This document shows, piece by piece, positions 8,766 to 18,094 of a DNA stretch of 64,000 nucleotides. A program made the translations under genes and the position numbers. Location of the stretch: assembly GCA_002632325.1 (NCBI GenBank), contig NSJK01000005.1, forward strand, positions 1 through 64,000. Reading direction: 5' to 3'. The notes under the pieces are model-generated. The model saw only the letters and a program-made list of their open reading frames with translations. It made no database searches and was not told the origin of the DNA. This stretch comes from Lysobacterales bacterium (lineage in GTDB: Bacteria; Pseudomonadota; Gammaproteobacteria; Xanthomonadales; Rhodanobacteraceae). Position 1 is the stretch's first letter; each line of letters opens with the position of its first letter.

Positions 8766-10703
8766 TCATTGATCGATGGCGTCCGTGAAGAAGTCGACAA
8801 CTTCCGCCAAGCCTCGCGTGCGCGGCATCGCCGGCAGGCTGGCAAGGAAGATCCGTCCATAGCCCTTGCTGGTCAGGCGCGGGTCGCACAACACCAACAC
8901 GCCGCGATCGTGCAGGTCGCGGATCAGGCGTCCGGCGCCCTGACGCAAGGCGATCACTGCGTTGGGCACCTGCCAGTCGTTGAAGGGATTGGCGCCGGCT
9001 TCGCGCAGCGCATCCAGACGCGCGACCAGCACCGGATCATCGGGCGCGGCGAACGGCAACTTGTCGATGACGACCACGCTGAGCGCATCGCCGGCCACAT
9101 CGACGCCTTCCCAGAAACTGGCGGCGCCAAGCAACACACCATTGCCCGAGGCACGAAAACCATCGAGCAGGAGGTTGCGTGGCGCACTGCCCTGCACGAA
9201 CAACGGAAAGCCGACGCGCGCGGGCAACAGCTCCGCAGCGCGACGCAGCGCACGATGCGAGGTGAACAGCAGGAACGCGCGACCTTGCGAAGCTTCGAGC
9301 ACGGGCACGATCGCATCGAGGAGTCGCTCGACCGCGTTCGCCGCAGACGGATCGGGCAGATCGGGCGGTAGGTAGAGCAGCGCCTGGCGCGCATAGTCGA
9401 ACGGACTCTCAACGCACAGCTCGACCGGATCGGACAGACCGATCTGGCGGTTGAAATGATCGAAGCGCCCCGCAATCGCCAAGGTTGCCGAAGTGAAAAT
9501 CCACGCGGCCTGACTCTGCGCGCGCAACTCGCGCAGGGGTTGGGCAATGTCGAGCGGTGTGGCATGCAGGGCAAAGCCGTGCGGCGTGAGCTCGTACCAA
9601 TGCACGGCATCACGCGCCGTGCTGTCGGTGAGGTGATTGAGTCGCGCAGCCTGTTCGAGCACGCGCTCGCGCACACTGTCCAGGCCACGACTGCGCGCGG
9701 CCTGCTTGTCGAGCGCCTCGGCGAGATCGGCCAGCGCCTTGGCAAGCTCGTGCAGCTCGCGCTCGACTTCGGCATCGCGCTCGATCTGATTGAACGGCCC
9801 CTTGGCCGGAAAGCGATCGAGGGCGAGGCGCAGCCGCTTGAGCGTGCCCTCGAGCGCATCGAGCGGATCACGCAGACTCGCCAGCGCGCCGCTCACGCCG
9901 GCGCACTCGCCCCGCGCATCGCTGGCCAATTCACTCAACTGGCGCGCCGACAGGCTCACCGAAAAGAACTGACCGGCGAGTTCGGGAATCTGGTGCGCCT
10001 CATCGAGGATGAAGGCCTGCGCGCCGGGCAGGATTTCGCCGAAGCCCTCCTGCTTGATCGCCAGATCGGCAAACAGCAGATGATGATTGACGATGACCAG
10101 ATCCGCTTCCTGCGCGGCGCGGCGCGCCTTGACCACGAAGCAGTCGTTGTAGAGCGGACACTCGGCGCCGAGGCAGTTCTCCGCGGTCGAGGTCACGCGC
10201 GGCCACAGCGGTGAGTCCTCGGCGACTTCGGCCAGCTCGGCGCGATCACCGCTGGCCGTGCGCCTGGACCAGGCGTAGATCGCCGCGAGTTTCGCCGCTT
10301 CCTCGCGCGAGGCGAAGCGGCCTTCCTTGTGCGCCTGTTCGAGTCGATGCAGGCACAGATAATTGGCACGACCCTTGAGCAAGGCTGCCGCAAGGCGCGC
10401 ACCGAGCACGCTGCGCACGCGCGGCAGGTCGCGGTGGAACAACTGATCCTGCAGAGTCTTGGTGCCGGTCGAGACGATCACGCGCTTGCCCGACATGAGC
10501 GCCGGCACCAGATAGGCGAAAGTCTTGCCGGTGCCGGTTCCGGCCTCGGCGACCAGCATCTGAGCTTCGGCAATCGCCTCCTCGACCGCCGCTGCCATCG
10601 CCTGCTGCGCAGCGCGCGGAGCGAAGCCGGGCACCTCGCGCGCGAATGGCCCCTCGGCACCGAGCAGGTCGGCCGCGCTCAACATCGCATCGGTCTGCTG
10701 CAC
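8766..10703 (-). CDS. yoaA: ATP-dependent DNA helicase of the DinG/YoaA (XPD-like) family
   Basis: The 645-residue protein carries a superfamily 2 helicase core: Walker A AGTGTGKT at 54-61, the VIVNHHLLF block and a DEAH box at 234-237. Four cysteines (C117, C177, C182, C188) lie between Walker A and DEAH in the position of the [4Fe-4S] cluster of XPD/DinG proteins. Later motifs include FTSATL and FWEGVDV near 480-500 and GAGRLIRD near the end. Its length (about 640) matches E. coli YoaA better than DinG (about 716). YoaA unwinds DNA 5' to 3' and takes part in replication-fork repair. It lies 21 bases downstream of the small lipoprotein gene on the same strand, so the two may share a transcript. 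Assignment to YoaA rather than DinG is by length and general resemblance. Confidence 0.88.
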   Translation of the reverse strand: MQQTDAMLSAADLLGAEGPFAREVPGFAPRAAQQAMAAAVEEAIAEAQMLVAEAGTGTGKTFAYLVPALMSGKRVIVSTGTKTLQDQLFHRDLPRVRSVLGARLAAALLKGRANYLCLHRLEQAHKEGRFASREEAAKLAAIYAWSRRTASGDRAELAEVAEDSPLWPRVTSTAENCLGAECPLYNDCFVVKARRAAQEADLVIVNHHLLFADLAIKQEGFGEILPGAQAFILDEAHQIPELAGQFFSVSLSARQLSELASDARGECAGVSGALASLRDPLDALEGTLKRLRLALDRFPAKGPFNQIERDAEVERELHELAKALADLAEALDKQAARSRGLDSVRERVLEQAARLNHLTDSTARDAVHWYELTPHGFALHATPLDIAQPLRELRAQSQAAWIFTSATLAIAGRFDHFNRQIGLSDPVELCVESPFDYARQALLYLPPDLPDPSAANAVERLLDAIVPVLEASQGRAFLLFTSHRALRRAAELLPARVGFPLFVQGSAPRNLLLDGFRASGNGVLLGAASFWEGVDVAGDALSVVVIDKLPFAAPDDPVLVARLDALREAGANPFNDWQVPNAVIALRQGAGRLIRDLHDRGVLVLCDPRLTSKGYGRIFLASLPAMPRTRGLAEVVDFFTDAIDQ

Positions 10704-10724
10704 GCGAAATCCCGTGCGTCGCGC

Positions 10725-11282
10725 CTACATGCGCACCGGCGCGGCGACGCGGCATTCCTTGAGCCGCAGACCCGCTTGCTGCGCGGTGGCCGCATCGCCC
10801 ATGCCGGTGCGCGCCTGCGCCACGGTCTGCCAGTTGCGCGCACACAGGCTGCCCACGCGCGGGCCGAGCTTGAAACTCTGCAGCGCGTTCTTCTCGGCGG
10901 CGACGAAATCGCCCTGCGCAATGTCGATCTCGGCACGCGACTGCAACAGATCGGGCGCATCGGGCGCGAGCTTGAGCGCCTTGTCGAGCAGGATCGCCGC
11001 ACCCGCGTAGTCGTTGCGTGCTTCGGCCTCTCGCGACTGCTGCGCATAGCCATCGATCGCCGCATCGCGCAGCGGTTGCACTTGCACCGCCGAATCCATG
11101 TCGCGTCCCGCATCGCGGATCGCGCGCAGCGCGGCTGTGCGATCGAGCGTCGGCGCCTGCTCCGGCGGCGGCGCGCCGGTATGCGCGCAGGCAGACAGCA
11201 AGGTGATGAGTGCGATGGCAACGAGGAAACGAGCGAGCTTCACGGCGACGATCCGATCAAGAGAGCGACAGCGAACGCGCAT
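10725..11282 (-). CDS. Small TPR-like lipoprotein, function unknown
   Basis: The frame gives 185 residues. A hydrophobic stretch (FLVAIALITLLSAC) ends in a lipobox, so this is a predicted lipoprotein. After the cysteine comes a Pro-rich linker and an Ala-rich helical region (about 50-170) with a TPR-like pair: NDYAGAAILLDKALKLAPDA and a following helical pair GDFVAAEKNALQSF. I cannot name a family. The ATG start at 11282 leaves 15 bases from the penicillin-binding protein stop codon with GAGG some 13 bases upstream; a GTG at 11243 would give a shorter, more typical n-region of the signal peptide and is a real alternative. The close spacing to the PBP1B gene suggests cotranscription and perhaps a helper role in envelope synthesis, comparable in idea (not in sequence) to LpoB; that is speculation. 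Confidence 0.7.
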   Translation of the reverse strand: MRVRCRSLDRIVAVKLARFLVAIALITLLSACAHTGAPPPEQAPTLDRTAALRAIRDAGRDMDSAVQVQPLRDAAIDGYAQQSREAEARNDYAGAAILLDKALKLAPDAPDLLQSRAEIDIAQGDFVAAEKNALQSFKLGPRVGSLCARNWQTVAQARTGMGDAATAQQAGLRLKECRVAAPVRM

Positions 11283-11297
11283 TGTCGCATGCCCGCC

Positions 11298-13643
11298 TCA
11301 CCGGTCGTCACCACCGAAGAATTCGCGCAACTGATCCAGCGGGCAATGCACTTCCTCGGTCGGCGCATAGCCGGCGGCAAACGGCAGCACGCGCACACCC
11401 TTGCAGGCAGGATCGCTGCGCTTGCCGCTGGCGACATCGATGTCGACGTCTTCGAGGCCGTCCTGCGGCACCACCAGCGGCGTGGTCGGCAAGCGCCTCA
11501 TCAGCTCGATCCACACGCGCAGCGCGCCGGTCGAGCCGAACAGACTCGTCGGGCGATTGTCGTCGTGTCCGAGCCAGGCGACGGCAAGCGTGTCACCGGT
11601 GAAGCCGGCGAACCAGGAATCGCGCTGGGTGTCGCTGGTGCCGGTCTTGCCCGCCGCGTGCAGCCAGCCCAGACCCGCATCATTGATCGCATGCGCGGTG
11701 CCGGTGATTGCAACTTGCTGCATCGCCCAGGTGACGAGGCGCGCGGCGGTGGTGTAGTCACCCGCGCCGCTCTTGCTCGCATAGCGCGTGAGCGGTCGGC
11801 CCTGCGCATCGAGCACGCCACGCAGCGCGCGCAGCGGCAAGGCATGTCCATCGGCGGCGAGATACTGGTAGAGGCGCGCGACATCGAACGGACTCAGGTC
11901 GATCGCGCCGAGCAGCATCGACGGATTGGGATTGATCGTGCGCTTGAGCCCGAAGGATTCGAGGAAGCCGCGCACGCGCTCGACGCCGATGCGCTGACCG
12001 AGATTGATGGTGGCGAGGTTCCAGCTGTGGATCAGCGCGTCGGCGAGCAGCACCTGTCCATGCGACTGACGATCATCGTTCTGCGGCCGCCAGCGGCCAC
12101 CACCTTGCTGCGGCAGATCGATCGGATTGTCATCGAGCAAGGTCGCCAGCGAATAGCGCTGCGGCTGCGCCAGCGCCACCAGACTCACGAATGGCTTGAC
12201 CAGAGAACCAATCGGTCGCAGCGCATCGAGGGCGCGATTGAAGCCGGGCGCATCGACATCTCGGCTGCCGATCATCGCGCGCACTTCGCCGTCGCGCGCG
12301 CCGGTCACCACCAGCGCGGCTTCGATGTCCTCGCCGCGCTTGCCCAGATCGGCGAGTGCGCTGTCGATCGCGGCCTCGCCGAAAGCCTGCGCCGAGGGTG
12401 CCAGCGTGGTGTGAATCGCCAGACCCGCACCATTGAGCGCATCGGCCGCGTAATCCTGGGTGAGCTGGCGGCGCACGAGCTCGAGAAAGGCCGGATAGCG
12501 ATCACGCGGCAAGGCCGCATGCGCCGCCGTACCCAGCGGCTGCTTGCTGGCGCTGGCGAAACTTGCGGCGTCGATCAAGCCGGTGTCACGAAACACGCCG
12601 AGCACGAGGTTGCGCCGCGCCAGTGCGCCCTGCGGATTGCGCCGCGGGTCGTACAGGCTCGGCCCTTGCACGAGACCGACCAGCAAGGCGATGTCGGCCG
12701 CGCCGAGCGTGCGCAGATCGCGACCGAAGTAGAACTCGCTCGCCGCGGCAAAGCCATGCACCGCCTGCGCACCCTGCTGACCGAGGAACACCTCGTTGAC
12801 ATAGGCTTCAAGAATGCGGCGCTTGTCGTAACGTGCCTCGATGATGAGTGCGATCAGCGCTTCGTTGGCTTTGCGCGTGTAGCGCTGGCCGCTGTCGAGA
12901 AACAGGTTCTTGACCAGTTGCTGGGTGAGGGTCGAGCCGCCCTGCACCACCCGACCGGCGACGAGGTTGATCCACGCCGCGCGCGCGATCGCGGCGACAT
13001 TGACACCATGATGGTGCTTGAACTCGCGATCCTCGACCGCCTGCAGACCCGACAACAGCAAGGGCGGCACGTCGCCGAGCGCGACCACGCGACGATCTTC
13101 CTGCGCCTGGCCATACAGCGTGGCGATGCGTGCCGGATCGATGCGCGCACGTTCGAGCGCGGCGCCCGTATCGGCATCGACCAAGGCCGCCACCCGGCCC
13201 TGATCGAGCGTGGCCGTGACGCGCCGCGCGCGTTCGCGGCCATCCAGATAAATGAACTCGCGCCGCGAAATCGTGTAGCGCTCGCCGTCGCGGCGCCAGG
13301 TTCCCGGCGTGCGCGCGCTCGCATCCTCGTCGTAGCGCGCCGCCGACAGTTCGGCCATGAGCGCATTCGCATTCAAGGGCTGGCCGCGCGCGAGCTCCAG
13401 AGGCCGCGCATAGACGCGACTGGGAAACTGCCACGACAGGTCATCGAAGCGGCTGCGCACCGCAGCGTCGAGCAGCCACACATACGGAACGAGAAAGCCG
13501 ATCGCAACGCCCGTGCCCAGCCAGAAGGGAATGCGCAACAGGCGCCAGATGGCGCGAATCCAGCCCCAGACGCGCGAGAAGAATGCCAAACCGGTATCCG
13601 TTTGCAATGCGGGAACGCGGCGCAGTGTAGCGCGTGACCCCAC
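11298..13643 (-). CDS. mrcB: Bifunctional penicillin-binding protein 1B (glycosyltransferase/transpeptidase)
   Basis: With a GTG start at 13643 the protein has 781 residues, close to the family. A short basic cytoplasmic tail is followed by one membrane span (about residues 40-60). A UB2H-like domain follows, then the GT51 domain with its catalytic Glu204 in AVEDREFKHHHG and GGSTLTQQLVKN. The transpeptidase has SLVK (480-483), SWN (540-542) and KTGT (666-669). It polymerises lipid II and cross-links peptidoglycan at the inner membrane. The start is uncertain: no in-frame ATG exists between 13991 and a point well inside the protein. GTG 13643, TTG 13607 and TTG 13589 are all possible. An ATG-like extension to 13991 would overlap the divergent glycosyltransferase gene by 280 bases and is unlikely. 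Confidence 0.9.
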   Translation of the reverse strand: MGSRATLRRVPALQTDTGLAFFSRVWGWIRAIWRLLRIPFWLGTGVAIGFLVPYVWLLDAAVRSRFDDLSWQFPSRVYARPLELARGQPLNANALMAELSAARYDEDASARTPGTWRRDGERYTISRREFIYLDGRERARRVTATLDQGRVAALVDADTGAALERARIDPARIATLYGQAQEDRRVVALGDVPPLLLSGLQAVEDREFKHHHGVNVAAIARAAWINLVAGRVVQGGSTLTQQLVKNLFLDSGQRYTRKANEALIALIIEARYDKRRILEAYVNEVFLGQQGAQAVHGFAAASEFYFGRDLRTLGAADIALLVGLVQGPSLYDPRRNPQGALARRNLVLGVFRDTGLIDAASFASASKQPLGTAAHAALPRDRYPAFLELVRRQLTQDYAADALNGAGLAIHTTLAPSAQAFGEAAIDSALADLGKRGEDIEAALVVTGARDGEVRAMIGSRDVDAPGFNRALDALRPIGSLVKPFVSLVALAQPQRYSLATLLDDNPIDLPQQGGGRWRPQNDDRQSHGQVLLADALIHSWNLATINLGQRIGVERVRGFLESFGLKRTINPNPSMLLGAIDLSPFDVARLYQYLAADGHALPLRALRGVLDAQGRPLTRYASKSGAGDYTTAARLVTWAMQQVAITGTAHAINDAGLGWLHAAGKTGTSDTQRDSWFAGFTGDTLAVAWLGHDDNRPTSLFGSTGALRVWIELMRRLPTTPLVVPQDGLEDVDIDVASGKRSDPACKGVRVLPFAAGYAPTEEVHCPLDQLREFFGGDDR

Positions 13644-13708
13644 GCATGCCGCCGCGATGCGGCGATCGGTGATAATCGCGCTTTGCCCCGACCCGCCAGC
13701 CGCCGCGC

Positions 13709-16700
13709 ATGCCTGCTGCTTCCGACCCAAGCCGCCACGCCCAAGGCATTCCGAGCCGACCGCTGCGCGTGTGCCTGCATGGCGCGGCGCTGACGAAGCA
13801 GCAGCGCGATCACCTGCGTGTGCGCCTGCCCGCGGCTGCGCAGGTCGTGCTGGCAGGCGAACGTGTCGGCGACTGGCCCGATGCGCAGCGCCTCGATCTG
13901 GCTGAGGATGCCGGCGCGCTCGCCGTGATCGAAACTGCCGCAGCGCGCTTTCCGGGCGAGGATCTCGTGCTGCTGCGCACCGATCTGGCATTGCCGGAAT
14001 GGGCGATCGAGCGCCTGCTCAAGGCTCTGGATCAGCCGGCCGTACTTGGCGCCCTGCCGCTCGATCGCGCGCCCACGCGCACGCCGCTGCCTGCACCAGC
14101 GACCGCCATCGACGCGCAGCAGATCGACGCCGCCTGTTTTGCCTGGTCACAGCGTTCCCTGTTCGATGACCGTGCGTTTCCCGCTGACCTGCCCGCCCTC
14201 TCGGCCTGGCACGGCGAGCGCCTGCGCGAATTGGGCGCAGCCAAGCTGCGCGCGCGCGATGCGCTCGATGCGGGCGGCCTGCGCGTGGTCGTGCTCGATC
14301 ACTTCTACATCGACGCCGCCAATGCATCGGCAAGCAAGGCAAGCGCAAGCGATCCACGTGATCCCTTGCCGCCCTCGCCGCTGGCAGCGCTGCGCGCGTC
14401 CTTGGCGGAGGCCCTCGCAGCCAAGGGCACGCCTTCATCCGCCGGACTCGATCGGCGTCCGGTGCTCCTGCACATTCTGCATGCTTGGGGCGGCGGCGCG
14501 CAGCGTTGGGTTAGCGACTACGCCCATGCCGACCGCAGCGCGCATCATCTGGTACTGATTGCGCGCGGCAGCGCGGCGCGGCGCATGCATGGCGAATGGC
14601 TGGAACTGCGCGATGCGCATCTGGATACGCCGCCGCTGCGGCGCTGGGCCTTGCCGCGACCGATCGCCGACAGCACGCTCGGCGACAGCACCTATCGTGC
14701 CTTGCTCGCCGAGGTCATCGCGGCTCACGGTGTCGATGCGATTCTGGTTTCCTCGTTGATTGGCCACAGTTTCGACGTATTGCGCAGCGGCCTGCCGACG
14801 CTGTGTGTGGTACACGATCACTATCCATTGTGGCCGCGGCTGCACCTTGATTTCGGCGACCGCGCGCTCGCCTTCGATGCCGCGCAGCGTGCGCGGGACC
14901 TGCGCGATGGCGACGACGAGGCGATGTTCGCCAATCGCGATCCCGCCCACTGGCAGGCGCTGCGGGATGCCTTCGTCGCCGACCTGCTCGCGGCACGCGC
15001 AAGCCTGCTTGCACCGAGCCACTCGGCGCTCGCCAATCAATTGCGCCTCGCGCCCGAACTGGCCGCGCTCAGGCACGAGGTGATCGGTCACGGCCTCGCG
15101 CTCTGGCCGGATGAAACCCGGCATTCGAGCGCGCCACCCGCGCGCGACAAGTTGCGACTGGTGATGATCGGACGCGTGCGCGCAGGCAAGGGCCTGCGTC
15201 TGCTCGAAACCGCACTGCCACGATTGCGTGAGCATGCCGAACTGTTCCTGCTCGGCGCCGGCGCCGATGCGCAGGCCCTGTTCGGTGAGTCCGGCGTCCA
15301 CGTGCTGCTCGATTACCGGCGCGACGAACTGCCCGCCCTGCTCGCGCGTCTGCAGCCCGATGCCGCGCTGTTGCTGCCGACCGTCGCCGAAACCTTCAGC
15401 TACACGCTCTCGGAACTGCGCAGTCTCGGCGTGCCGGTGATCGCCACGCGCGTGGGCGCGCTCGCCGAGCGCATCAGGGACAACGTCGATGGGTTTCTCG
15501 TCGCGCCCGATGCCGATGCGCTGATTGCGCGCGTCGCGGCACTGACTGCCGAACGCAGCACACTTGTGCAAGTCCGCGAGCACCTCGCCACGACCCATGA
15601 ACCCACGACCGCCGATCGCGCCCGCGCCTATGGCGAACTGCTTGCACTCGGCGAACGTGAAGCCCTGCGCTATCGACTCCAGGACACCACACCGACCGCT
15701 CTCGAAATCGCCCGCCTCGGCAGCGCGCTGACCCAGGCACAGGCACGCGAACAGGCACTCGACAAACAGTTGAAGGCAGCACACGCGGAAAGCGACAAGC
15801 GCGGCGACTGGGGTCACGCACTCGACCGCGAGCTGCGCGACACGCAGTTCACGCTCGACGAGCGCACGCGCTGGGCGCTCGGCCTCGATGCCCAGTTGCA
15901 GGACATCAAGCCACGCTACGAACAAGTGCTCGCCAGCGATTCCTGGCGCATCACCGCGCCGCTGCGCAGCGCCAAGACGCGCCTGCGCAACCTGCGTGCG
16001 TCACTGGCGTTTCGCAGCAAGAGCCTGCGCGCGCTGCTCGCGCGCACGCGCGGCAGTCTCGCCCAGCGCGGTCTCGCGGGCACACTCGCACGCATCGGCC
16101 AGGAATTGCGCCTGCGTGGCGGGCGACCGAAGGTCGCGCTCGCTGCGCTGCCGCGCGACGACGGCAAGCCCTTCGCCGTGCCGGGCAGCGAACAACCGCG
16201 CGTGTCGATCGTGATTCCGGTCTACAACAAGATCGAATACACGATTGCCTGCCTGCGTTCAATTGCCGAGCATGCGGGCGATGTGAGCTTCGAGGTGATC
16301 GTCGTCGATGACGGCTCCAGCGACACCACGCCGCAGCGTCTGGCGAGTGTCGAGGGCATCCGCGTGCAGCGCAACGCCGCCAATCTCGGCTTCATCGGCT
16401 CCTGCAATGCCGGCGCCGAGTCCGCGCGTGGCGAGTTCGTGCTGTTCCTCAACAATGACACCGTGGTCACCGCCGGCTGGCTCGAAGCACTCGTCGCCTG
16501 CATCGAGACGGCGCCGGATGCGGGACTGGTCGGTGCGCGGCTGGTCTATCCCGATGGCCGCCTGCAGGAAGCCGGCGGCATCGTCTTCAGCGACGCCTCG
16601 GGCTGGAACTACGGTCGTTTCGAGGGTCCCGCCGATCCACGTTACGGCTTCCGCCGCGAAGTCGATTACTGCTCGGGCGCGGCGATCCTGCTGCGCCGTG

Positions 16701-18094
16701 CGCTGTTCGAGCGTCTCGGCAAGTTCGATGTGCGCTATGCACCGGCCTACTACGAGGACACCGATCTGGCCTTCGCGGTGCGCGACGCCGGCCTCAAGGT
16801 CTACGTCGAACCGACATCGACCGTGATCCATTTCGAAGGCATCACTTCGGGCACCGACACCGGCAGTGGCACCAAACGCTATCAAGTCATCAACCGTGAC
16901 AAGTTCGCCGACAAGTGGCGCGATGCACTCGTGCGCCAGCCCGCACCGGGTACGCCGATCGGCATCGCCGCGAGTCATCGCGCGCGCCATCGCGTGCTCA
17001 TCATCGATGCCACCACGCCGATGCCCGACCATGACTCGGGTTCGCTGCGCATGGTCAACCTCATGCGCGTGCTTGGCGATCTGGGCAGTCAAGTCAGCTT
17101 CATGGCTTCCAACCGCCTGCATGTCGAAGGCTATACGAACGCCTTGCAGGCACTCGGCGTGGAAGCGCTGTACGCGCCCTTCGTGCAGGATCCGGTCAAA
17201 TTCCTGCGTGAACGCGGAGCCGAGTTCGATCTGGTGATCCTCTCGCGTCATTACGTTGCCGCGCCGTTCGTCGGACTGCTGCGCCTGCATGCGCCGCAGG
17301 CACGGCTGGTATTCGATACGGTCGATCTGCACTATCTGCGCGAACAGCGCGCTGCCGAATTGTCCAGCGATCCCGCGCTGGCGCGCACCGCCGCGGCCAC
17401 GCGCACGCAGGAGCTCAAGCTGATCCGCGACTGCGACATCACCCTCGTGGTCAGTCCGGTCGAGCAGGAACTGCTCGCGCGCGACGCACCCGGCGCGCGC
17501 GTCGAGGTGCTCTCCAATGTCCACGAAGTTCACGGCTGCAAGCAAGGTTTTGCTGCGCGCAAGGATCTGGTCTTCGTCGGCGGTTTCCAGCATCCGCCCA
17601 ACGTCGATGCGGTGGAATGGTTCGTGCGCGAGGTGTTCGGCGCAGTGCGCACGCAATTGCCCGAGGTGCGCTTTCACGTGATCGGAAGCCGCGTACCCGA
17701 ATCGATCCGCGCGCTCGCCGACGCGCAGGTGATCGTGCACGGCTTCGTCGCGGACATCATGCCGTTCATGGATGGCTGCCGCATTTCGGTCGCGCCGCTG
17801 CGCTATGGCGCCGGCGTCAAGGGCAAGGTCAACATGGCGATGAGCTGCGGCCTGCCGGTGGTGGCGACGCCGATCGCGGTCGAGGGCATGCATGTGCAGG
17901 CGGGCAGCGACGTGCTGGTCGCCGACTCGGCCGCAGGCTTCGCCGACGCGATCGTGCACCTGTACCGCGATGAGAATCTCTGGCACACGCTCTCGGTCAA
18001 CGGCCTCGCCAATGTCGAGCGCCACTTCTCGTTTGCCGCCGCACGCACAGCGGTCGAACGCCTGTTCAAGGATTCGCACCAGAGCCGCACATGA
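13709..18094 (+). CDS. Giant multidomain glycosyltransferase (GT4-like, GT2, GT4-like)
   Basis: The 1461-residue protein has at least three glycosyltransferase modules. Residues about 250-650 form a GT4/GT-B unit with a nucleotide-sugar half around 485 (RLVMIGRVRAGKGLRLLETA) and the ETFSYTLSELRSLGVPVIAT block. Residues about 670-760 are Glu/Gln/Arg-rich and probably helical or coiled coil. Residues about 828-1065 form a GT2 (GT-A) unit: SIVIPVYNKIEYT near 830, VVDDGSSD near 864, LFLNNDT, and YYEDTDLAFAVRDAG. Residues about 1090-1440 form another GT-B unit (VLIIDATTPMPDHDSGS at its start, LRYGAGVKGKVNMAMSCGLP near the end). There is no signal peptide or membrane span. Such proteins usually build O-antigen or other surface polysaccharide chains from nucleotide sugars in the cytoplasm. 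The sugars cannot be read from sequence. Its stop overlaps the next start by 4 bases. Confidence 0.9.
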   Translation: MPAASDPSRHAQGIPSRPLRVCLHGAALTKQQRDHLRVRLPAAAQVVLAGERVGDWPDAQRLDLAEDAGALAVIETAAARFPGEDLVLLRTDLALPEWAIERLLKALDQPAVLGALPLDRAPTRTPLPAPATAIDAQQIDAACFAWSQRSLFDDRAFPADLPALSAWHGERLRELGAAKLRARDALDAGGLRVVVLDHFYIDAANASASKASASDPRDPLPPSPLAALRASLAEALAAKGTPSSAGLDRRPVLLHILHAWGGGAQRWVSDYAHADRSAHHLVLIARGSAARRMHGEWLELRDAHLDTPPLRRWALPRPIADSTLGDSTYRALLAEVIAAHGVDAILVSSLIGHSFDVLRSGLPTLCVVHDHYPLWPRLHLDFGDRALAFDAAQRARDLRDGDDEAMFANRDPAHWQALRDAFVADLLAARASLLAPSHSALANQLRLAPELAALRHEVIGHGLALWPDETRHSSAPPARDKLRLVMIGRVRAGKGLRLLETALPRLREHAELFLLGAGADAQALFGESGVHVLLDYRRDELPALLARLQPDAALLLPTVAETFSYTLSELRSLGVPVIATRVGALAERIRDNVDGFLVAPDADALIARVAALTAERSTLVQVREHLATTHEPTTADRARAYGELLALGEREALRYRLQDTTPTALEIARLGSALTQAQAREQALDKQLKAAHAESDKRGDWGHALDRELRDTQFTLDERTRWALGLDAQLQDIKPRYEQVLASDSWRITAPLRSAKTRLRNLRASLAFRSKSLRALLARTRGSLAQRGLAGTLARIGQELRLRGGRPKVALAALPRDDGKPFAVPGSEQPRVSIVIPVYNKIEYTIACLRSIAEHAGDVSFEVIVVDDGSSDTTPQRLASVEGIRVQRNAANLGFIGSCNAGAESARGEFVLFLNNDTVVTAGWLEALVACIETAPDAGLVGARLVYPDGRLQEAGGIVFSDASGWNYGRFEGPADPRYGFRREVDYCSGAAILLRRALFERLGKFDVRYAPAYYEDTDLAFAVRDAGLKVYVEPTSTVIHFEGITSGTDTGSGTKRYQVINRDKFADKWRDALVRQPAPGTPIGIAASHRARHRVLIIDATTPMPDHDSGSLRMVNLMRVLGDLGSQVSFMASNRLHVEGYTNALQALGVEALYAPFVQDPVKFLRERGAEFDLVILSRHYVAAPFVGLLRLHAPQARLVFDTVDLHYLREQRAAELSSDPALARTAAATRTQELKLIRDCDITLVVSPVEQELLARDAPGARVEVLSNVHEVHGCKQGFAARKDLVFVGGFQHPPNVDAVEWFVREVFGAVRTQLPEVRFHVIGSRVPESIRALADAQVIVHGFVADIMPFMDGCRISVAPLRYGAGVKGKVNMAMSCGLPVVATPIAVEGMHVQAGSDVLVADSAAGFADAIVHLYRDENLWHTLSVNGLANVERHFSFAAARTAVERLFKDSHQSRT

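Noticed and set aside
10329-13637. Plus-strand open frame of 1102 codons opposite the helicase, lipoprotein and PBP1B genes
   Set aside because: It spans three well-supported minus-strand genes and its product has no recognisable motif.
13644-13991. N-terminal extension of PBP1B to 13991
   Set aside because: It would overlap the glycosyltransferase gene by 280 bases, and the extra residues are Arg/Ala/Pro-rich shadow sequence.
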